NCBI RefSeq assembly: GCF_000741705.1 | Contig: NZ_JGZI01000007.1 | Span: 62,001 to 126,000, forward strand | Direction of reading: 5' to 3' | DNA from: Bifidobacterium psychraerophilum | GTDB lineage: Bacteria > Actinomycetota > Actinomycetes > Actinomycetales > Bifidobacteriaceae | Length of the DNA stretch: 64,000 bases | Shown here: one piece after another, positions 43,173 to 51,884 of the stretch | Position numbering within the stretch: position 1 is the first letter of the stretch | How the letters are laid out: each line of letters begins with the position of its first letter | Made by a program: the position numbers and the translations under genes | The notes under the pieces: model-generated | Databases searched by the model: none | What the model was told of the DNA's origin: nothing | Seen by the model: the letters and a program-made list of their open reading frames with translations, nothing else

Positions 43173-44868
43173 AGCACCAAGCACAAGCGGTCAGCATGTT
43201 CTTCATGGCATCGGTGTCAGTGCGGGAACCGTCCACGGACCGGTGTCCATCGTAGGCACGGCCATCGGCGTGGACAGCAGTGAAGCGCCATCGCATGATC
43301 CGGAAGGTGACAGCGCCACGGTGCAGCTGGCGATGCAACGAGTGGCCGAGCAACTCAGAGCGCGCGCGGAACGCAGCTCCGGAAATGCGAAGGATGTGCT
43401 GTCAGCAACCGCCCAGCTCGCTTCCGACCGGGGCCTGCTCAAAACCGTGACCGGACATCTGCGGAATGGCGAAGGCATCACGTCAGCTGTGCACAATGCG
43501 GTTGGCGAGTACGCGGAGAAACTGCAGCGGCTCGGCGGCTACATGGCCGAACGCGTCGCCGACCTCCACGATGTGCGGGATAGAGTGATCTGCGAGCTTC
43601 GTGGTGAGGACGCACCCGGCGTCCCCGAATTGAGCGAGCCCAGCATCCTGGTCGCCAAAGACCTGGCGCCTGCGGAAACCGCGACATTGGACCCGGCGAT
43701 CGTGTTGGGCATCATCACCGAGGAGGGAGGGCCCACAAGCCATACCGCCATCCTGGCGGCGCAACTGGGAATCCCCGCCGCGGTGAAGGTCTCGGGAATC
43801 GTCCAAGCCGCGCATACCTCTGACGAACTGGCCTTGGATGGTGGTGCGGGAATGGTGCTCGTCGACCCTTCAGCAACGGAGATCACCGAACTCGGCGAGC
43901 GTTCAGCCCGCAGGACCGTCCTGCTGTCAGGCTCGCACGGGCAAGGCCTGACCAAGGATGGCAGGCATATCGCCCTGCTGGCCAACATCGGGAGCGCCGC
44001 GGATGCCACCAAGGCCGCCGCACTTGATCTTGAGGGATCGGGGCTCTTCCGCACCGAATTCATGTTCCTCGACAGGCAGGATGCTCCGAGCGTGGAGGAG
44101 CAGACCGACACCTACACACGTGTGATCGAGTCCTTCGGGAACCGCAGAGTCGTGGTACGCACCCTGGATGCCGGAGCTGACAAACCGCTGGCCTTCACGC
44201 AAATGCCCGAGGAGGAGAATCCGGCGTTGGGCATCCGCGGGCTGCGTCTGGGGATGCGCAAACAGGAGCTCCTCGACACTCAGCTCGAAGCGCTCTCACG
44301 TGCATATCGGGCCACGCACGGCGACCTGTGGGTGATGGCGCCGATGGTCGCTGATGTGGATGAGGCGCACTACTTCGCCCAGAAGGTCCGGGCCCTCGGA
44401 CTTCCCAAGGTCGGCGTGATGATCGAAGTCCCAGCGGCCGCGTTACGGGCCTCCCGGGTACTGCGCGAAGTGGATTTCGCCTCGATAGGCACGAATGACC
44501 TCGCCCAATACACCATGGCGGCGGATCGTCTCAACGGGGAGCTTGCCGGACTGCTCAGCCCTTGGCAACCTGCGGTGCTGGAGATGATCTCCTTCGCCTG
44601 CAAAGGCGGAGCCACGACGCACAGTCATATCGGCGTATGCGGAGAAGCCGGCGGCGATCCTCTGCTCGCCTTGGTTCTGGTCGGTCTGGGCGTCACCTCA
44701 CTGTCGATGGCACCGAAGAAAGTCGCCGCCGTCAGGGCATCCCTGGCGATGCATGATTGCTCACGCTGCCAAGAGATGGCACAAGCGGCCCTGGACTCCT
44801 CCACAGCCGCCCAAGCCCGCGACGCCGTGATTTCGATGGCCGATCCAGCCGTCAGGGATCTGCTCTAG
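43162..44868 (+). CDS. ptsI: PTS enzyme I (phosphoenolpyruvate-protein phosphotransferase)
   Basis: 568 residues. The phosphohistidine is H194 in 'EEGGPTSHTAILAAQLG'. The PEP-binding barrel shows 'FRTEFMFLDRQDAPSVEEQ', 'VRTLDAGADKPL', 'NPALGIRGLRLG', 'MIEVPAAAL', 'FASIGTNDLAQYTMAADR' and 'GVCGEAGGDPLL'. It takes phosphate from PEP and gives it to HPr. ATG 43162 lies within the last codons of ptsH, an 11-base overlap that suggests translational coupling; the longer frame from 43108 would overlap far more. Confidence 0.96.
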   Translation: MRSEAPSTSGQHVLHGIGVSAGTVHGPVSIVGTAIGVDSSEAPSHDPEGDSATVQLAMQRVAEQLRARAERSSGNAKDVLSATAQLASDRGLLKTVTGHLRNGEGITSAVHNAVGEYAEKLQRLGGYMAERVADLHDVRDRVICELRGEDAPGVPELSEPSILVAKDLAPAETATLDPAIVLGIITEEGGPTSHTAILAAQLGIPAAVKVSGIVQAAHTSDELALDGGAGMVLVDPSATEITELGERSARRTVLLSGSHGQGLTKDGRHIALLANIGSAADATKAAALDLEGSGLFRTEFMFLDRQDAPSVEEQTDTYTRVIESFGNRRVVVRTLDAGADKPLAFTQMPEEENPALGIRGLRLGMRKQELLDTQLEALSRAYRATHGDLWVMAPMVADVDEAHYFAQKVRALGLPKVGVMIEVPAAALRASRVLREVDFASIGTNDLAQYTMAADRLNGELAGLLSPWQPAVLEMISFACKGGATTHSHIGVCGEAGGDPLLALVLVGLGVTSLSMAPKKVAAVRASLAMHDCSRCQEMAQAALDSSTAAQARDAVISMADPAVRDLL

Positions 44869-44936
44869 GGAGCCCCGCACCCGAAGGTCAAACACCACTG
44901 CCGGACGAATCGTCTACGCACGCTATCGCCATTCGT

Positions 44937-45371
44937 CCGACGCCATGGTATTCGCCCCAGGTCCTCATCCCGATGGAGGGCATGATGCTCGGCAATCTGG
45001 TGGCGGCCTTGGCCGTTGCCATGAGCAGGTTCTTCTCTGATATGGAAGCCCGGCGCCATGAGATCGAGGCCTATCTGAGTCTTGGGGCGAGCCCTTTCGA
45101 AGCCGCCAAACCTTCGATTCTCGCGGCCATCAGACTGGGCCTCATCCCGACGATCGCCCAACTGGCGTCCAGTGGCGTCGTCCTTATTCCGGGTATGATG
45201 GCAGGCCAGATCATGACCGGCGGTGATCCGCTGGAAGCGGCGGAATACCAGTTTGTGGTGCTGGCCGCTTTGAGCGCCATCACCATGCTGGGTGATGCCC
45301 TCATCACCTTGCTGCTGTATCAAAGGTGCTTCACCGAACTCGGCCAGTACATCTCGCCAAGGGCCCGGTAA
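44937..45371 (+). pseudogene. 3' fragment of a FetB/YbbM-type ABC permease
   Basis: The frame encodes about 144 residues matching the C-terminal half of the FetB (UPF0014) permease: 'VLIPMEGMMLGNLVAALAVAMSRF', 'EAYLSLGASPFEAAKPSI', 'IRLGLIPTIAQLASSGVVLIPGMMAGQIMTGGDPLEAAEYQ'. About the first 100 residues are absent: upstream in the same frame is enzyme I sequence read out of frame. There is no ribosome site at the internal ATGs and no ATPase partner. It is a deletion remnant. The 68 bases before it hold nothing recognised. Confidence 0.7.
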
Positions 45372-45405
45372 CGCTATCGCTCACGGAACAGCGACGAAGG
45401 ATCCG

Positions 45406-46056
45406 TCAGGATATCAATGAGGCCAGCGAGCCGATGTTACTGGTCAGGAACTTGGTGGCGTGGAACACTGCGGCATCGGGTTGTTGCGTCGTCCCATCGA
45501 CCTTCTTGCTTTCGATCCAGCCGATGCACAGACCCGTCTCATCATCGACCGTCAGGGTATAGGTCACCCCTGTTGTGGATGTGCCGACTCGATTGCTGAA
45601 TAATGCGGCGGCACGGCCAAGAACGGTCACCGAACCCTCCTGTTTGGTTCCTGGCATGTTCTTTTGCGAAGACGTCTTGGCGTAAGTGTCGAAGTCCTTG
45701 GTGATCGTGTTGATCTGATCCTCACCATACAACTCACCGCCGGTGGGTACGTAAGCGCCTTCCTTGTTGTGCTCATAACGCTCCCACTCCCCTTTTCCGG
45801 ACGCGATGAACAACGCATCCGTATTTCCCGAGACATATCTGATGTTGCCTTGGGGATCCTGCGTTTTTGAAACCTCCGTTGTATCTCCCTCCGGATCCTG
45901 CACTGAATACGTTATGGAATATTCAGCCGGGAAGTCCGGGGTGTAATGCTCATCGAAAGCCCCGCCAGCACCCTCACCGATCGAAGCGCATGCCGATAAG
46001 GCCAGGGCCATGGACGCTGCCGCCGCCGCCAAGGCCAGCGCTGTTGCTCTTTTCAT
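45406..46056 (-). CDS. Lipoprotein of unknown function
   Basis: 216 residues. The signal peptide 'MKRATALALAAAAASMALALSAC' ends in a lipobox (LSAC), so the protein is lipid-anchored on the outer face. The mature part has 'AEYSITYSVQDPEGDTTEVSKTQDPQGNIRYVSGNTDALFI' and 'TYTLTVDDETGLCIGWIESKKVDGTTQQ', a beta-rich fold recalling LolA/LppX-type lipid-binding domains, but no defining motif. It ends 34 bases from the convergent FetB fragment. It may belong to the minus-strand ABC exporter/two-component block, 231 bases downstream of the permease gene. Confidence 0.75.
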   Translation of the reverse strand: MKRATALALAAAAASMALALSACASIGEGAGGAFDEHYTPDFPAEYSITYSVQDPEGDTTEVSKTQDPQGNIRYVSGNTDALFIASGKGEWERYEHNKEGAYVPTGGELYGEDQINTITKDFDTYAKTSSQKNMPGTKQEGSVTVLGRAAALFSNRVGTSTTGVTYTLTVDDETGLCIGWIESKKVDGTTQQPDAAVFHATKFLTSNIGSLASLIS

Positions 46057-46287
46057 AGAAACTCCCTCATATTGCTTCTTTCCCCTGCGATTATGGACGT
46101 GGTATCAAGTGCTGGGTTGGCATGTCCCTTGAGAACAACGAGAGCGCCCGGCGGTGAAACGGCATCGCCCTCCGCGTTCCCGTGTATGACACCGTGTCGG
46201 CTCGTCTCCCGCAGCCCCTGAAACCGAGCGCCTTCCCGGATGGTCATTCATCCTGCTCATCGCACACTCTGGTTGGTCAACAAGCAT

Positions 46288-47175
46288 TCACACATCTCTT
46301 CTTTTCGTCACCACTGAGGCGATGGCGGCGAACAGTGCGACGTATGCGACAAGCACCAGGAATGCGCCCCAAACCGGCAGGGAAAACGCACTCTGAGGCG
46401 TAATCGCGCTGAAAACCTGATCCCCCGCTCCAGAAGACAATCCGTACAATGCGGCTCCGGCTGTGGATGGGAGGAACGCGGCCACGATCCCCGATATGGA
46501 CGGTGGAAGTATCACCATGGATCCCGGAAGCGCCCAGAACATCAGCAGTACGATGCTGACAGCACCCGCGCTTTTGCGCAGGATCGCCCCGACCATCAAC
46601 GACAGCACGGCTATGAACGCCATATAAAGCGGCGCGCCGATAAGCATCCTGAGCCCCTCCGGGCTGAAGTACCCGAACGCCAGACCACGTCCGGAAAGCA
46701 CATGCGCGATGATGAGCGAGACGACTATGGATGCGGCGGTGACGACAAAACTCGCGATGGCGGCAACGGCAGCCTTCGCGGCAAGACTTTGCAAGCGTTT
46801 CGGAACGGCATTGAAGGTGCTGCGGATCTGCCCTGTTCGGTATTCGTTCGTGATGGTGAACACTCCCAGAAGCATGGCGCAGAACTGCGCTCCGACGACA
46901 CCTCCCGTCGCCATGACCATGACGGAGTCGGCGCTGACATCGCCGTTCGACCCCTGGATGGCTGATGCGATAGCCATGGCTATCATCATGATGACACCGA
47001 TTCCACCAAGCCAGTATGTTGAGACCCGGGTCCTCATCTTGATCCACTCACTGCCCAACAGTCCCGACCACGTCAGCCTGGTCTTTCCTATCGGGGGCAG
47101 CACATGCGATATGCCGTTCTTCGAAGCCGTGCCCTGTGGTGTCATATCGTGCGAAGTGACTGCTGCGATGCTCAT
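46288..47175 (-). CDS. ABC-2 type exporter permease
   Basis: 295 residues with about six membrane segments. After a cytoplasmic start ('RLTWSGLLGSEWIKMRTRVSTYWLGGIGVIMM') comes 'GVFTITNEYRTGQIRSTFNAVPKR', the family's usual coupling region, then further segments. It pairs with the ATPase whose stop is two bases upstream (47178), so both form one exporter. Such pairs in Gram-positive bacteria often remove antimicrobial peptides or lipids; the substrate here is unknown. Confidence 0.88.
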   Translation of the reverse strand: MSIAAVTSHDMTPQGTASKNGISHVLPPIGKTRLTWSGLLGSEWIKMRTRVSTYWLGGIGVIMMIAMAIASAIQGSNGDVSADSVMVMATGGVVGAQFCAMLLGVFTITNEYRTGQIRSTFNAVPKRLQSLAAKAAVAAIASFVVTAASIVVSLIIAHVLSGRGLAFGYFSPEGLRMLIGAPLYMAFIAVLSLMVGAILRKSAGAVSIVLLMFWALPGSMVILPPSISGIVAAFLPSTAGAALYGLSSGAGDQVFSAITPQSAFSLPVWGAFLVLVAYVALFAAIASVVTKRRDV

Positions 47176-47177
47176 GG

Positions 47178-48080
47178 CTATTCTCCGGTCTTGTATTCGA
47201 CCGCATCAGCGGTCAGGTTGAGATATGCGTCTTCGAGAGAGGACCCGACCGACGCGAGTTCGAACAGCGTGAAACGGCGTTCAGCGGCGATCTGCCCGAT
47301 CTCCTCGATTGCGATTCCTGTGAGCACGGCTGTGTCGCCTTCACGCGATTTCGCCTCCACGCTTCTGCTCGCAAGCAGTTCAAGCAGTTGCGGCAGTTGC
47401 GGGCTGCGTACTCGAACGGATCCCTTCCCGGAGACGATGTCATCAACCGGAGCATCAGCAAGGATCTTCCCTTTGCCTATCACGATGATGTGATCGGCCG
47501 TCTGGGACATCTCCGCCATCAGGTGGCTCGAAATCAGAATCGTTCGACCTTCTGCGGCCAGGGATTTCAAGGTGTCGCGCACCCATCTCACCCCTTCGGG
47601 GTCCAGACCGTTGATCGGCTCGTCAAGGATGAGCACCTGAGGGTCCGCCAGAAGTGCGTTGGCGATACCCAAGCGTTGCCCCATCCCAAGCGAGAATCCG
47701 CCCATCTTCTTGTCGGCGACCTTGGCGAGCCCCGTCAGATGAAGGATCTCATCGACACGTTTGGCTCCCAGACCGTGCGTCGCGGCTTGGGCAAGCAGGT
47801 ACTGGCTCGGGGTGTTGTGGGGGTTGAAAGCCTTCGCGTCGAGAAGGCTCCCGACGACCTGCAAGGGGTTTTCGAAGGAGGTCAGGGACCTGCCATCGAA
47901 AAGGACATCGCCGCTGTCCGGCCTGTGCAGCCCGAGCAGCATTCTCATCGTGGTGGATTTTCCCGCCCCGTTGGGTCCCAGGAATCCTGTCACCTTCCCG
48001 TCGTGAACCGTGAAGCTGGCGTTATCGACAACCAGCTTCCTGCCATAGTGTTTGCTGAGATTATTCGCTGTAATGTGCAT
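47178..48080 (-). CDS. ABC exporter ATP-binding protein
   Basis: 300 residues. Walker A 'GPNGAGKSTTMRMLLG', signature 'FSLGMGQRLGIANALL', Walker B 'LILDEPINGLDPEG' and the H-loop 'LISSHLMAEM' are complete, and the C-terminal tail 'FELASVGSSLEDAYLNLT' is typical of BcrA/CcmA-type exporters. ATG 48080 is used because the domain starts there ('MHITANNLSKHYG'); the frame would extend to a TTG at 48107. Only AAGG directly before the ATG is seen as a ribosome site. It is 105 bases downstream of the response regulator, on the same strand. Confidence 0.92.
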   Translation of the reverse strand: MHITANNLSKHYGRKLVVDNASFTVHDGKVTGFLGPNGAGKSTTMRMLLGLHRPDSGDVLFDGRSLTSFENPLQVVGSLLDAKAFNPHNTPSQYLLAQAATHGLGAKRVDEILHLTGLAKVADKKMGGFSLGMGQRLGIANALLADPQVLILDEPINGLDPEGVRWVRDTLKSLAAEGRTILISSHLMAEMSQTADHIIVIGKGKILADAPVDDIVSGKGSVRVRSPQLPQLLELLASRSVEAKSREGDTAVLTGIAIEEIGQIAAERRFTLFELASVGSSLEDAYLNLTADAVEYKTGE

Positions 48081-48184
48081 GCCTTCATTGTGGAATGGTG
48101 AAGACAATCATGAATCGTGCACATGAATCGGCTTGACTACTCCACCCGCAGTAGGCGGCAAGCCGGGAACACCCACTATGGTGT

Positions 48185-48853
48185 TCAGTCGCTATCGGGC
48201 ATCATTCCCGCCTGTATGGCGAAGGAGACGAGTTGGGCCCTGTCACGCGCATCGACTTTCATCATGGCTCGATTGGCATGCGTTTTCACGGTGAAGGGGG
48301 AGATGAAGATCTTTCGGCTGATCTGCAGATTGCTCAGACCATCCACGATGAGCTGCACGATTTCAAGCTCACGGGGTGTCAGCTGTTTGAACAAGGCGGC
48401 TTTGTCGGAATCAAGAACGACGGCTTTGGGGTCGCTGACGTTATCGACGAGAGCGTGCAAGGCGCGCTCCGACAAGGCATGCTCACCGGCGGCGCTGCGC
48501 AGGATCCCTTCGGTGAGTTCGCTCGGGCTCGCGCCCTTGCCCAGGAAACCGTCAGCGCCCGCTTTCAACGCGGCAAGAACATTGTCATCCGCATCAAAGG
48601 TCGTCAGCACCAGAATCCGTATATCCTCCGAAGCCGGAAGCTGCCGTATCCTTCTGGTGGTCTCGACCCCATCGATACCAGGCATATTCAGATCCATCAG
48701 CACCACGTCGACCCGGGTGTTCGACAGGATCTTCACCGCGCTGATGCCGTCCCCCGCCTCGGCGACGATTTCGATATCCTGATGGGCGTTGAGAATGACC
48801 CGGAGCCCTGCCCGGAGCATCTCCTGATCGTCAACAAGCATGACACGTACCAT
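48185..48853 (-). CDS. NarL/LuxR-type response regulator
   Basis: 222 residues. The receiver domain has the acidic pair 'VDDQEM' (8-9) and the phosphorylated aspartate D54 in 'VVLMDLNMPG', with 'LVLTTFDADDNVLAAL' following. The C-terminal LuxR helix-turn-helix reads 'LTPRELEIVQLIVDGLSNLQISRKIFISPFTVKTHANRAMMKV'. It starts three bases after the kinase stop, so the pair is cotranscribed. A perfect palindrome of the form NarL-type dimers bind lies upstream of the operon (50075-50092). Confidence 0.94.
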   Translation of the reverse strand: MVRVMLVDDQEMLRAGLRVILNAHQDIEIVAEAGDGISAVKILSNTRVDVVLMDLNMPGIDGVETTRRIRQLPASEDIRILVLTTFDADDNVLAALKAGADGFLGKGASPSELTEGILRSAAGEHALSERALHALVDNVSDPKAVVLDSDKAALFKQLTPRELEIVQLIVDGLSNLQISRKIFISPFTVKTHANRAMMKVDARDRAQLVSFAIQAGMMPDSD

Positions 48854-48856
48854 CGT

Positions 48857-50038
48857 TCACTTCCCTCCTGCCACCGGCAAGGTTGCCACCACCCAGAACA
48901 ACGGGAACTCGGATTGTATTTCCAGCGATCCTCCGACCGATTCGGCACGCTCACGCATACCCACCAATCCGTTCCCACCTCCTGGTTCCGAAGAGTGCTT
49001 GCGCGAACCGTGCCTATTGACGATCTCTATCCTGAGCTCTTCGCCCCCGGTCCCTCGCTCCACGCTGATAGAGGCTACGCCATCCCCATAACGGTGAGCG
49101 TTGGTCAATCCCTCCTGGACGATTCGGTAGGCCGCGATGCTCACCTGCGGAGCGATGCCGCCACCCAGATCATTGATCGTGGCATCGATATGCATCCCTC
49201 CGGTCCGATACGACTCGATGAGATTCGTGATGAGCTCATGACCCGGAGTCGCCTCAAGTTCATTCTCGTCCCGCCCCGTATTCAGTATGGCGATAATCTG
49301 CTGCGTCTCCTTGAGCACTTCACGCACCGAGCCGCGCGCAGCCTGAAGGCTTTTACGCACACTGTCTTCATCCGACTGCAACGACACCTCGGCGGCACCC
49401 AGATGCATATTGATCATCGCTACCTGATGCCCGACGCTGTCATGCAGGTCGCGTGCGATACGCAGTCTCTCCTGGGCGATACCGCGGTCCACCGCCGCCC
49501 TCCGCGCCGTCTGCTCCTCGCGGATCCTCAACTGCACTTCCTGCCGGTATTGCCCATTGCCACGGGTGGCCCCGCCAAACACAGCTGCCACAATAACCGA
49601 AAACGCGAAGATCGAGGAGGTGGCATCAACGGAGATATCGATGGTGCCAATGGAAAGCGCCGACGATACGAAAACGCTGATTGCCAGAACCGGTGCGACC
49701 GCGATGGGTGTGAGCCCTCGCAGCGTCAGCAGGAATGCCGCGAAACAGACCATTGACCAGGTTCCGACAGCGGCGGTATCCGACAACAGCGTCAGTACAG
49801 GAGCGATCGCAATGACGACAAGCCCCGCCCAAGGAAAACGGTAGCTGAGCAGCACCCCCAGCAGTAAGACGCTCGGCGGCAGATACGCCTGCCATGCACT
49901 GCCCGAGGAGGCAACGGTGTAAAAGACGACCAGTGAGGCGAGCAGCACGATGGATACGAGAGCCACCTCAAGGATACGAGGCATAAGCAGCCACATCGGT
50001 GCATGTTCACCATGTTGTCCACTGCTGCGCCTTGCCAC
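48857..50038 (-). CDS. NarL-type sensor histidine kinase
   Basis: 393 residues. About five to six membrane segments in the first 150 residues make up the sensor, with little extracellular loop, as in intramembrane-sensing kinases. HisKA_3 follows with 'IAQERLRIARDLHDSVGHQVAMI' holding the phosphohistidine, then the ATPase domain with 'VQEGLTNAHRYG' (N box) and 'GGNGLVGMRERAESVGG'. GTG 50038 has GAGAGG about nine bases before it. The nearby ABC exporter suggests a cell-envelope or antimicrobial stress response. Confidence 0.92.
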   Translation of the reverse strand: MARRSSGQHGEHAPMWLLMPRILEVALVSIVLLASLVVFYTVASSGSAWQAYLPPSVLLLGVLLSYRFPWAGLVVIAIAPVLTLLSDTAAVGTWSMVCFAAFLLTLRGLTPIAVAPVLAISVFVSSALSIGTIDISVDATSSIFAFSVIVAAVFGGATRGNGQYRQEVQLRIREEQTARRAAVDRGIAQERLRIARDLHDSVGHQVAMINMHLGAAEVSLQSDEDSVRKSLQAARGSVREVLKETQQIIAILNTGRDENELEATPGHELITNLIESYRTGGMHIDATINDLGGGIAPQVSIAAYRIVQEGLTNAHRYGDGVASISVERGTGGEELRIEIVNRHGSRKHSSEPGGGNGLVGMRERAESVGGSLEIQSEFPLFWVVATLPVAGGK

Positions 50039-50074
50039 GAGATCTACCCTCTCACACGAATGGTGGATGACCTT

Positions 50075-50092
50075 CTACTGCATGTGCAGTAG
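50075..50092. promoter_or_regulatory. Perfect 8-2-8 palindrome, putative response-regulator site
   Basis: CTACTGCA (50075-50082), TG, TGCAGTAG (50085-50092): a perfect inverted repeat with a two-base centre, which contains the 7-2-7 arrangement bound by NarL-type dimers. It is 36 bases before the kinase start and 124 before the divergent membrane-protein gene, so one dimer could control both directions. Confidence 0.65.
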
Positions 50093-50216
50093 TGCGGTCG
50101 GTCTGTCAGGAGGATTCACTTTCCCGAGTATCGGATGAAGATAGTCATACAAACCGCCGGTGGGTGAAACACCTTGGCGCATGACGGTTCAACCATAACA
50201 ACACTAGGAGTACACC

Positions 50217-50783
50217 ATGAACGCTGATACATCAACAACGGACGGGAAGACCGCCGACTATGCGGGGTATGAATACACCACGATCCGGGCCCCCCGGCAG
50301 CTTGAGAATCTTTATCGTGACGCGTACCGAAATTTCGGTTGGAATTTCGAACGTTCGGAAGTTCGCCCGCCAATCAGGCCACTCCCCCTGCTGCCTGCCA
50401 TACGCTCGAATACCGCGACGCTGAGCTTCAAACGAGATCGGAACATCAAGCGTCAGCCGATGATGCAGGACCTGCAGCACAAGGTCAATGTCTCTCTGGC
50501 GTCAATAGCCCGCATGGAGCGTTCGAAGAAGAGTACGGCAGTACTCGTCGCAGCGGTTCTGGGCATCATCGGCGCGGGATTCCTCGCGGTATCGATGTTC
50601 ATAGGAGCCGTGAGCACCGGGGCCATCATCCTCGGAGCCATTGGTCTGGTCGCCTGGGTCGGCGGTGCAATCGCGTACTTCGGCATCAAATCCGCCCGCA
50701 CCGCGCGACTCGATCCGCTGATCGACCAGGAACAGACCGTGATCTTCGAAACCGGCGAACAAGCGGCGCGCCTCATCCACTAA
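50217..50783 (+). CDS. Hypothetical two-pass membrane protein
   Basis: 188 residues, family not recognised. About 100 polar residues with many arginines come first ('YRDAYRNFGWNFERSEVRPP'), then two membrane segments at about 106-133 and 137-160 ('VLVAAVLGIIGAGFLAVSMF', 'IILGAIGLVAWVGGAIAYFG'), and a short tail. AACACTAGGAG precedes the ATG by about six bases. It is divergent from the two-component system and heads a plus-strand series with the 29-residue protein at 50829, the membrane protein at 51105 and the exporter at 51881. Confidence 0.7.
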   Translation: MNADTSTTDGKTADYAGYEYTTIRAPRQLENLYRDAYRNFGWNFERSEVRPPIRPLPLLPAIRSNTATLSFKRDRNIKRQPMMQDLQHKVNVSLASIARMERSKKSTAVLVAAVLGIIGAGFLAVSMFIGAVSTGAIILGAIGLVAWVGGAIAYFGIKSARTARLDPLIDQEQTVIFETGEQAARLIH

Positions 50784-50828
50784 CCACCATAATTCAACCG
50801 AAGCACACAACAACCAGGAGGCAACATC

Positions 50829-50918
50829 ATGAAAGTATTCATCGCTATCATCACAGTCATCTGCGCAGGAGCAGGATTCATCCTGTGGAAGGCCAGCAAA
50901 GAGGATTCACCGGCCTGA
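50829..50918 (+). CDS. 29-residue membrane protein
   Basis: A short frame with an excellent ribosome site (CAGGAGG, seven bases before the ATG). It encodes one hydrophobic segment, 'VFIAIITVICAGAGFILW', and a charged tail 'KASKEDSPA'. The strong ribosome site, its position 45 bases after the 188-residue protein, and normal codon use favour a real small protein over chance. It may be a peptide partner of the neighbouring membrane proteins. Confidence 0.6.
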   Translation: MKVFIAIITVICAGAGFILWKASKEDSPA

Positions 50919-51104
50919 GGGCACAGGTCTCATGCATCTGAGGCAGGGTTCCTGGTCGCAATGCTGACTCAGGACCCCTGCCTCCGATCCCTCCGGACAT
51001 TGCATGCCGACGGATACCGCAATGCGGCCAGACTGGCGGTACCGATTCGACGCACGTCCACGCCGGGATCACTTTCCTATCCGGAGCAGCAAGCAGAAAG
51101 GTCG

Positions 51105-51884
51105 ATGATGGGTAATCGCATCCTTGCGACGTGGAAAAGCTATCGAGCAATGGCCGTGGTCGACAGGACGGTACTGGCCGCCGCCGGCTCGGTTGCGAGT
51201 GGCATCGGCATGGCAGTCGTCAAAATTGCCCTGGGCGTGATGACCCATTCCCTGCTGTTCATCGTCAATGCCGTCTACTACGTGGCCTTGTGCTTATCCC
51301 GTCTGGCCATCGTCCAACAACATCGACGTATCAGAGGCATCAGCGATTCGCTGAAAAGGCTCGAACGGGAAATGAACGTTTACCACCGAACCGGATTGCT
51401 TCTCTGCTTCATCGGAATCTCCTATGCCGTGTTCTCCGGCTTCATGTTCTTTGTGGCGACACCGACCCGTTACACGCAGATTGTCGCGATCACCGTCGCC
51501 ACCATCACCGCGGTCAAAATCGGTGTTGCAATTCGCGGGCTGGTTGTTGCCAAAAGGGAACGCAACCCGATGGATTCCGCAATCAAATTCATCACCTTCA
51601 CCGACGCCCTGCTCTCCCTGGTCGTCGTGCAGAACGTCATGCTGCAGTCCCAAAGGTCGGAGCATGCGAGTGAAAGTTCAGGCATGCTCGGCATGGGACT
51701 CGGAATCGCGGTAATCGTCGCTGGACTCATCATGTTCCTTCGTCGAAAAATCGGGGATGACTTCAAGCAGAAGGCGATCGAGGAAAGCGAAGAGTTCACG
51801 GACACGCACTCGGCAAACACCGGCGCACTGAAAACGACCGGGCACCCCGCCGATCTGACATTGGAAGCAACAAAGCGATCATGA
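51105..51884 (+). CDS. Hypothetical polytopic membrane protein
   Basis: 259 residues with about six hydrophobic segments: 'AAAGSVASGIGMAVVKIALGV', 'SLLFIVNAVYYVALCLSRLA', 'GLLLCFIGISYAVFSGFMFFV', 'IVAITVATITAVKIGVAIRGL', a weaker fifth, and 'GMGLGIAVIVAGLIMFLRRK'. Family not recognised. The tail is acidic. AAAGG lies just before a double ATG (51105, 51108); the second has the better spacing. Its stop overlaps the start of the DHA2 exporter (ATGA), so translation of the two is coupled and they probably work together. Confidence 0.75.
   Translation: MMGNRILATWKSYRAMAVVDRTVLAAAGSVASGIGMAVVKIALGVMTHSLLFIVNAVYYVALCLSRLAIVQQHRRIRGISDSLKRLEREMNVYHRTGLLLCFIGISYAVFSGFMFFVATPTRYTQIVAITVATITAVKIGVAIRGLVVAKRERNPMDSAIKFITFTDALLSLVVVQNVMLQSQRSEHASESSGMLGMGLGIAVIVAGLIMFLRRKIGDDFKQKAIEESEEFTDTHSANTGALKTTGHPADLTLEATKRS

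Noticed and set aside
48233-49756. Plus-strand frame of 507 residues across the two-component genes
   Set aside because: Antisense of response regulator and kinase; length is due to high G+C content.
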